A stretch of 64,000 bases of DNA from Variovorax ginsengisoli (GTDB lineage: Bacteria; Pseudomonadota; Gammaproteobacteria; Burkholderiales; Burkholderiaceae_C). Every line of letters begins with the position of its first letter. Positions within the stretch are counted from its first letter, which is position 1. The translations under genes and the position numbers were made by a program. The DNA is taken from the NCBI RefSeq assembly GCF_030486595.1, contig NZ_JAUJZH010000029.1, forward strand, positions 1-64,000, read 5' to 3'. This document shows positions 61,513-64,000 of this stretch, piece by piece. The notes under the pieces were generated by a model that searched no databases, was not told the DNA's origin, and saw only the letters and a list, made by a program, of their open reading frames with translations.

Positions 61513-62346
61513 GGCTCTGGTGCAAATCTTCCGCGCGGGCGAACGACTTCGTGGGTGCGTGCGTGCCTGTCAGGCCAAAAGCACCGCGCTCCAAATTGCG
61601 GGCGCGGCTTGGCCCGCTGTACGCAACCGGCCCAGATTGAACTGGCCTTTGCGGATGCGATGGAGCAGCTCAACGCCGGCGATCGTCACGGCCGCGCGAT
61701 CGAAGACCTTGAAGCCGAACATGGGCTTGATGCGCGCCTTCACGCCCCGATGGTCCTGCTCGACCATATTGTTCAAGTAGCGCGACGATCGCAGCCGAGT
61801 GTCTTTCCAGCGAGGACTCTGCTCGGGCAACTCCCGGACTGCGCGATGCGAGGCGGCGTAGCCGTCCAGGGTGATGCTGACCGGAGGTCGTCCTTGAGTC
61901 TGCAGCGCCTTGCGAAAGAATGCCTTGGCTGCCTTCACGTCGCGGTTGACGCTCAGGCGAAAGTCGACCGTCTGGCCTTCTCGATCGACGGCACGATAGA
62001 GATAGCTCCACTTGCCGCGGATCTTCACGTAGGTTTCGTCGACGCGCCATGAGCGACCGGCCCTGCGAGCAAATAGATTCCAGCGCTTCTCGAACTCGGG
62101 CACGAAACGTTGGACTCAGCGCATGATCGTTGTATGGGCCACCGCCAGGCCGCGCTCGGCCATCATCTCGACGAGGTCACGAACGCTCAGCTTGAAGCGC
62201 AGGTACCACCGAACGCATAGGACGATGACCTGACGCTCGAAGTGCCGGCCCTTGAACAGTTCGTCCATGCTTTGAAGCCTCTGCGCCATCGATTCGCCTT
62301 CAGTTCAGAGGCCACAGCGTAACCAGGGCGAGATTGCACCAGAGCC
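61513..62346. mobile_element. IS6-family insertion sequence (834 bp)
   Basis: The ends are exact inverted repeats: GGCTCTGGTGCAA at 61513-61525 and its reverse complement at 62334-62346. Size and repeats match IS6/IS26-like elements (IS26 ends GGCACTGTTGCAA). Flanking 8-mers (CATGGACT left, CTGATGGA right) do not match, so no target duplication remains: the copy has recombined or made a deletion. The left side lies in the IS3 OrfB gene; the right side is not OrfB. Confidence 0.9.
61570..62289 (-). pseudogene. IS6-family transposase with in-frame stop
   Basis: Starting at ATG 62289 the frame covers the family's usual ~239 codons: N-terminal HTH (RFKLSVRDLVEMMAERGLAV), DDE motifs in WRVDETYVKIRGKW, ISTLDGY-type ITLDGYAASHRAV and VEQDHRGVKARIKPM. 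A TGA at 62116-62118 replaces the Trp of IMRWVQRFVPEFEKRWN at codon 58. Translation would have to restart at an inner ATG or GTG (177 codons open from 62103), leaving a protein with DDE but without HTH. Confidence 0.88.
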
Positions 62347-62349
62347 CTG

Positions 62350-62526
62350 ATGGACTGGTCTGTCACCCTCGCCTATGGTCAGGCCGTGGCGCGGCATCTG
62401 GGCATGCAGTTCCAGACCTCCTGGAGGGAGGGCGGGATCGAGCGCGAGATGTGCAGGCAAGAGACCCGAACGGCACCGGTGGTTTCTATCGCTGCGAGCC
62501 GGCGCGAGCGCTTCCACACTGCCTGA
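62350..62526 (+). other. Gap with an unassigned 58-codon ORF
   Basis: Between the IS6 element and the ketopantoate reductase-like gene (62347-62645) the only open frame of note begins at ATG 62350 (MDWSVTLAYGQAVARHLGMQ) and ends at 62526. It lacks a ribosome site and matches nothing I know. It may be the remnant of a gene cut by the IS6, or chance. Confidence 0.25.
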
Positions 62527-62645
62527 TCCAACGGGTGCCGCTCGATCGCTCCGATCGAACGAGACCCAGATGGCCGACGATTGCTGAAGCCCAGATCAGG
62601 GGTTCATCGCGGGTCAATTGTCCCCATCGTCAGAGGCCTGCGTGT

Positions 62646-63659
62646 TCAAGTGCCTGCTTGAAGCCCGACGGCCCGAAGGAGGGCGCGGCCTTGCATCTGC
62701 CGGTCGCCGCCTCGTTCAGCGGCGTGCACGAGGGCACAGATGGCTTCGTTGGCCGGCGCGCTCAACCCATGCTCACGGGCGAGCCGAACCACCGCGCCGT
62801 TCAACTCGTCGATCTCCGTCAGACGCCCGGCTTCCAGGTCCTCCCACATCGAAGAGCGCGCCTGTGGGTCGATGGCCAGCATGGTGCTTGCAACCTGACC
62901 GAAATCGGCGTCGGGCAAACGCATCAGCGCTGGCAGCTTGCCGGGCGGCACACCACTCACCTGAGCGGGTGTCAGCTCTGCTGCTTGGAAGGCAGCGAGG
63001 GCCTCGTCCATGAGTTGGGCCAGGACGTGGCGATAGCGGTGATCCGAAAGCTGGGCTTTCAACGGCACGCCGGATAGCGCGTTCACTGCGTTGTTGAGAT
63101 TGAGCAGCAGCTTGCCCCATTGCACGGCGACGAAGTCGCTTCGTTGTTCCAGGGGCAGTCTCGCCGCCGCGAAGGTTGCGAGCCACGACGACCAGCCCTC
63201 GTGTGCCTCGACCATCAGTTCGCCTGCGGTGCCGCGGTGAAGCCTGCCTTCGGACAATTGGACGACATTGAAGGGCACCATCCCGCCGAGCACGACGCGG
63301 CCAGGCAGTGCATCGCGCAGCGCCGCGGCGTTGCCGATGCCGTTCTGGAAGCTCACGACCATCGCGCTCGAGGGGGCATGCCTGGCCACTTCGGTCGCGG
63401 CCGCCTTCGTGCCTGAGCTCTTGACGGCGACGATGACCAGGTCGGCCTTCGTCAGCACCTCGGGCGATTCTGCGTACGGCACCGACGATGCGGGGAATTC
63501 AGCGCTCCATCCGTTCAGGTCCGACAATCGAAGGCCATGCTGTTCGATCCGCTGCCGCATCGACGGGCGCCCCACCAGTTGAACCTGGGCACCGGAGGCC
63601 AGCAAGCAGCCGCCCACGAAGGCGCCGATGGAGCCGGCGCCGAAAACAACGATTTTCAC
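62646..63659 (-). CDS. 2-dehydropantoate 2-reductase-like protein (ApbA/PanE family)
   Basis: A 337-aa NADP-dependent reductase. GTG 63659 is chosen over the open frame to 63731: AAGGAG lies seven bases upstream and VKIVVFGAGSIGAFVGGCLL is the family start. The catalytic Lys lies in QWGKLLLNLNNAVNALSG, and SMWEDLEAGRLTEIDELNGAVV is the C-terminal substrate motif. Many ApbA-like proteins in catabolic regions reduce other 2-keto acids, so a role in pantothenate synthesis is not certain. It lies downstream of the thiolase gene on the same strand. Confidence 0.9.
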   Translation of the reverse strand: MKIVVFGAGSIGAFVGGCLLASGAQVQLVGRPSMRQRIEQHGLRLSDLNGWSAEFPASSVPYAESPEVLTKADLVIVAVKSSGTKAAATEVARHAPSSAMVVSFQNGIGNAAALRDALPGRVVLGGMVPFNVVQLSEGRLHRGTAGELMVEAHEGWSSWLATFAAARLPLEQRSDFVAVQWGKLLLNLNNAVNALSGVPLKAQLSDHRYRHVLAQLMDEALAAFQAAELTPAQVSGVPPGKLPALMRLPDADFGQVASTMLAIDPQARSSMWEDLEAGRLTEIDELNGAVVRLAREHGLSAPANEAICALVHAAERGGDRQMQGRALLRAVGLQAGT

Positions 63660-63816
63660 AAACGGTCTCCTTCCTTGAGTGTGCGGGCAGGCGCCGCGCC
63701 GATGATTCGGGCTTCGAGCGGCCGAGCGCATCGCGTCAACAGCAGGCTATGAAGACTGCCCAGCTGCGCATTGACCTCGCGTTGCCCGATGTCGGCGCCG
63801 CCTGGCTGTGCCGTGA

Positions 63817-64000
63817 CTAAGCGCGCTCCAGACACAAGGCGATGCCTTGACCGCCGCCGATGCAAAGCGACACTACAGCCTTGTTGCCCCCGGTGCGTTG
63901 CAGCGCATGGGCCACCTTGGTGATGAGGATCGCTCCGGTTGCGCCGATCGGGTGCCCGTGCGCAATCGCGCCGCCGTCGACATTGAAGCGCGACGGGTCG
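63817..64000 (-). CDS. Acetyl-CoA acetyltransferase (thiolase), C-terminal part (cut by window edge)
   Basis: The last 60 codons of a thiolase. The catalytic His is in GGAIAHGHPIGATGA and the second Cys in VVSLCIGGGQGIALCLE; TAG at 63817-63819. The nucleophilic Cys lies outside. The 157-bp gap to the reductase-like gene holds no gene. A beta-ketothiolase here fits fatty- or aromatic-acid breakdown. Confidence 0.92.
   Translation of the reverse strand, partial: DPSRFNVDGGAIAHGHPIGATGAILITKVAHALQRTGGNKAVVSLCIGGGQGIALCLERA

Noticed and set aside
1..64000. tRNA, rRNA genes, CRISPR arrays, prophage modules or replication origin
   Set aside because: I saw no cloverleaf-like gene, regularly spaced repeats, phage structural genes or origin features in the window; a tRNAscan and CRISPR search would settle it.

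Overview
The window is GC-rich Gram-negative chromosomal DNA, most likely from a betaproteobacterium of the Burkholderiales (Comamonadaceae, Variovorax/Acidovorax-like). This rests on a Burkholderiales-type trimeric porin, Bug/TctC-type and Liv-type solute-binding proteins, GcvA-like LysR, and IS66/IS110/IS5/IS6/IS630 elements. The genus is inferred, not proven. The whole window reads as an accessory catabolic region: uptake systems and degradative operons separated by broken insertion sequences and gene scars.

Layout. 1-0.5 kb: end of an IS5-type element cutting a LysE-type exporter. 0.6-4.9 kb (minus): general amino acid ABC transporter aapJQMP. 5.2-6.1 kb: second, decayed IS5 copy. 6.3-8.4 kb (plus): Lrp/AsnC regulator and gamma-glutamyltransferase. 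8.5-8.9 kb: frameshifted pRiA4b ORF-3-like remnant with a 19-bp inverted repeat. 9.0-25.2 kb (minus): 16 tightly packed genes. In transcription order they are a three-subunit molybdenum hydroxylase, alpha/beta hydrolase, enoyl-CoA hydratase, CoxG-like protein, aldehyde dehydrogenase, a complete Liv-type ABC importer, a short-chain dehydrogenase, and a CYP199-like P450 with its own ferredoxin and reductase; a LysR regulator is divergent. 26.6-29.9 kb: scars (HTH pseudogene, FAD/Fe-S oxidase fragment, IS66 inserted in IS110). 30.0-32.6 kb (minus): TetR, SDR and MDR genes. 32.6-33.7 kb: mosaic of fragments.

33.7-42.0 kb (minus): a visibly AT-richer catabolic island. It holds a zinc alcohol dehydrogenase, acetoacetate decarboxylase-family protein, mandelate racemase-like enzyme, FAH hydrolase, 2-keto-4-pentenoate hydratase-like protein, CaiB CoA-transferase, enoyl-CoA hydratase and a Bug receptor. 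Transposase remnants bound it on both sides. 42.3-44.5 kb: IS630 tail, broken pntB and a broken ModA-like gene.

44.6-60.4 kb: the most unusual system. A LacI-type regulator and an FAH hydrolase face a plus-strand operon encoding a Liv importer (with a LivM-LivG fusion), cupin, enolase paralogue with altered active site, FMN reductase, extradiol dioxygenase, carboxymuconolactone decarboxylase-like protein, solute receptor, medium-chain dehydrogenase, D-2-hydroxyacid dehydrogenase and an APH-type kinase. A convergent porin follows. The palindrome GCTAACGTTAGC sits just after the -10 box of this operon and, in near-identical form, at the porin promoter and upstream of the aldehyde dehydrogenase gene at 18.7 kb, suggesting a small LacI-family regulon. 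An aromatic or arylalkanoic substrate handled partly through a phosphorylated intermediate is inferred; the substrate cannot be read from sequence.

60.9-62.3 kb: IS3-type element cut by an IS6-type element, both with Trp-to-stop mutations. 62.6-64 kb (minus): ketopantoate reductase-like gene and the end of a thiolase gene.
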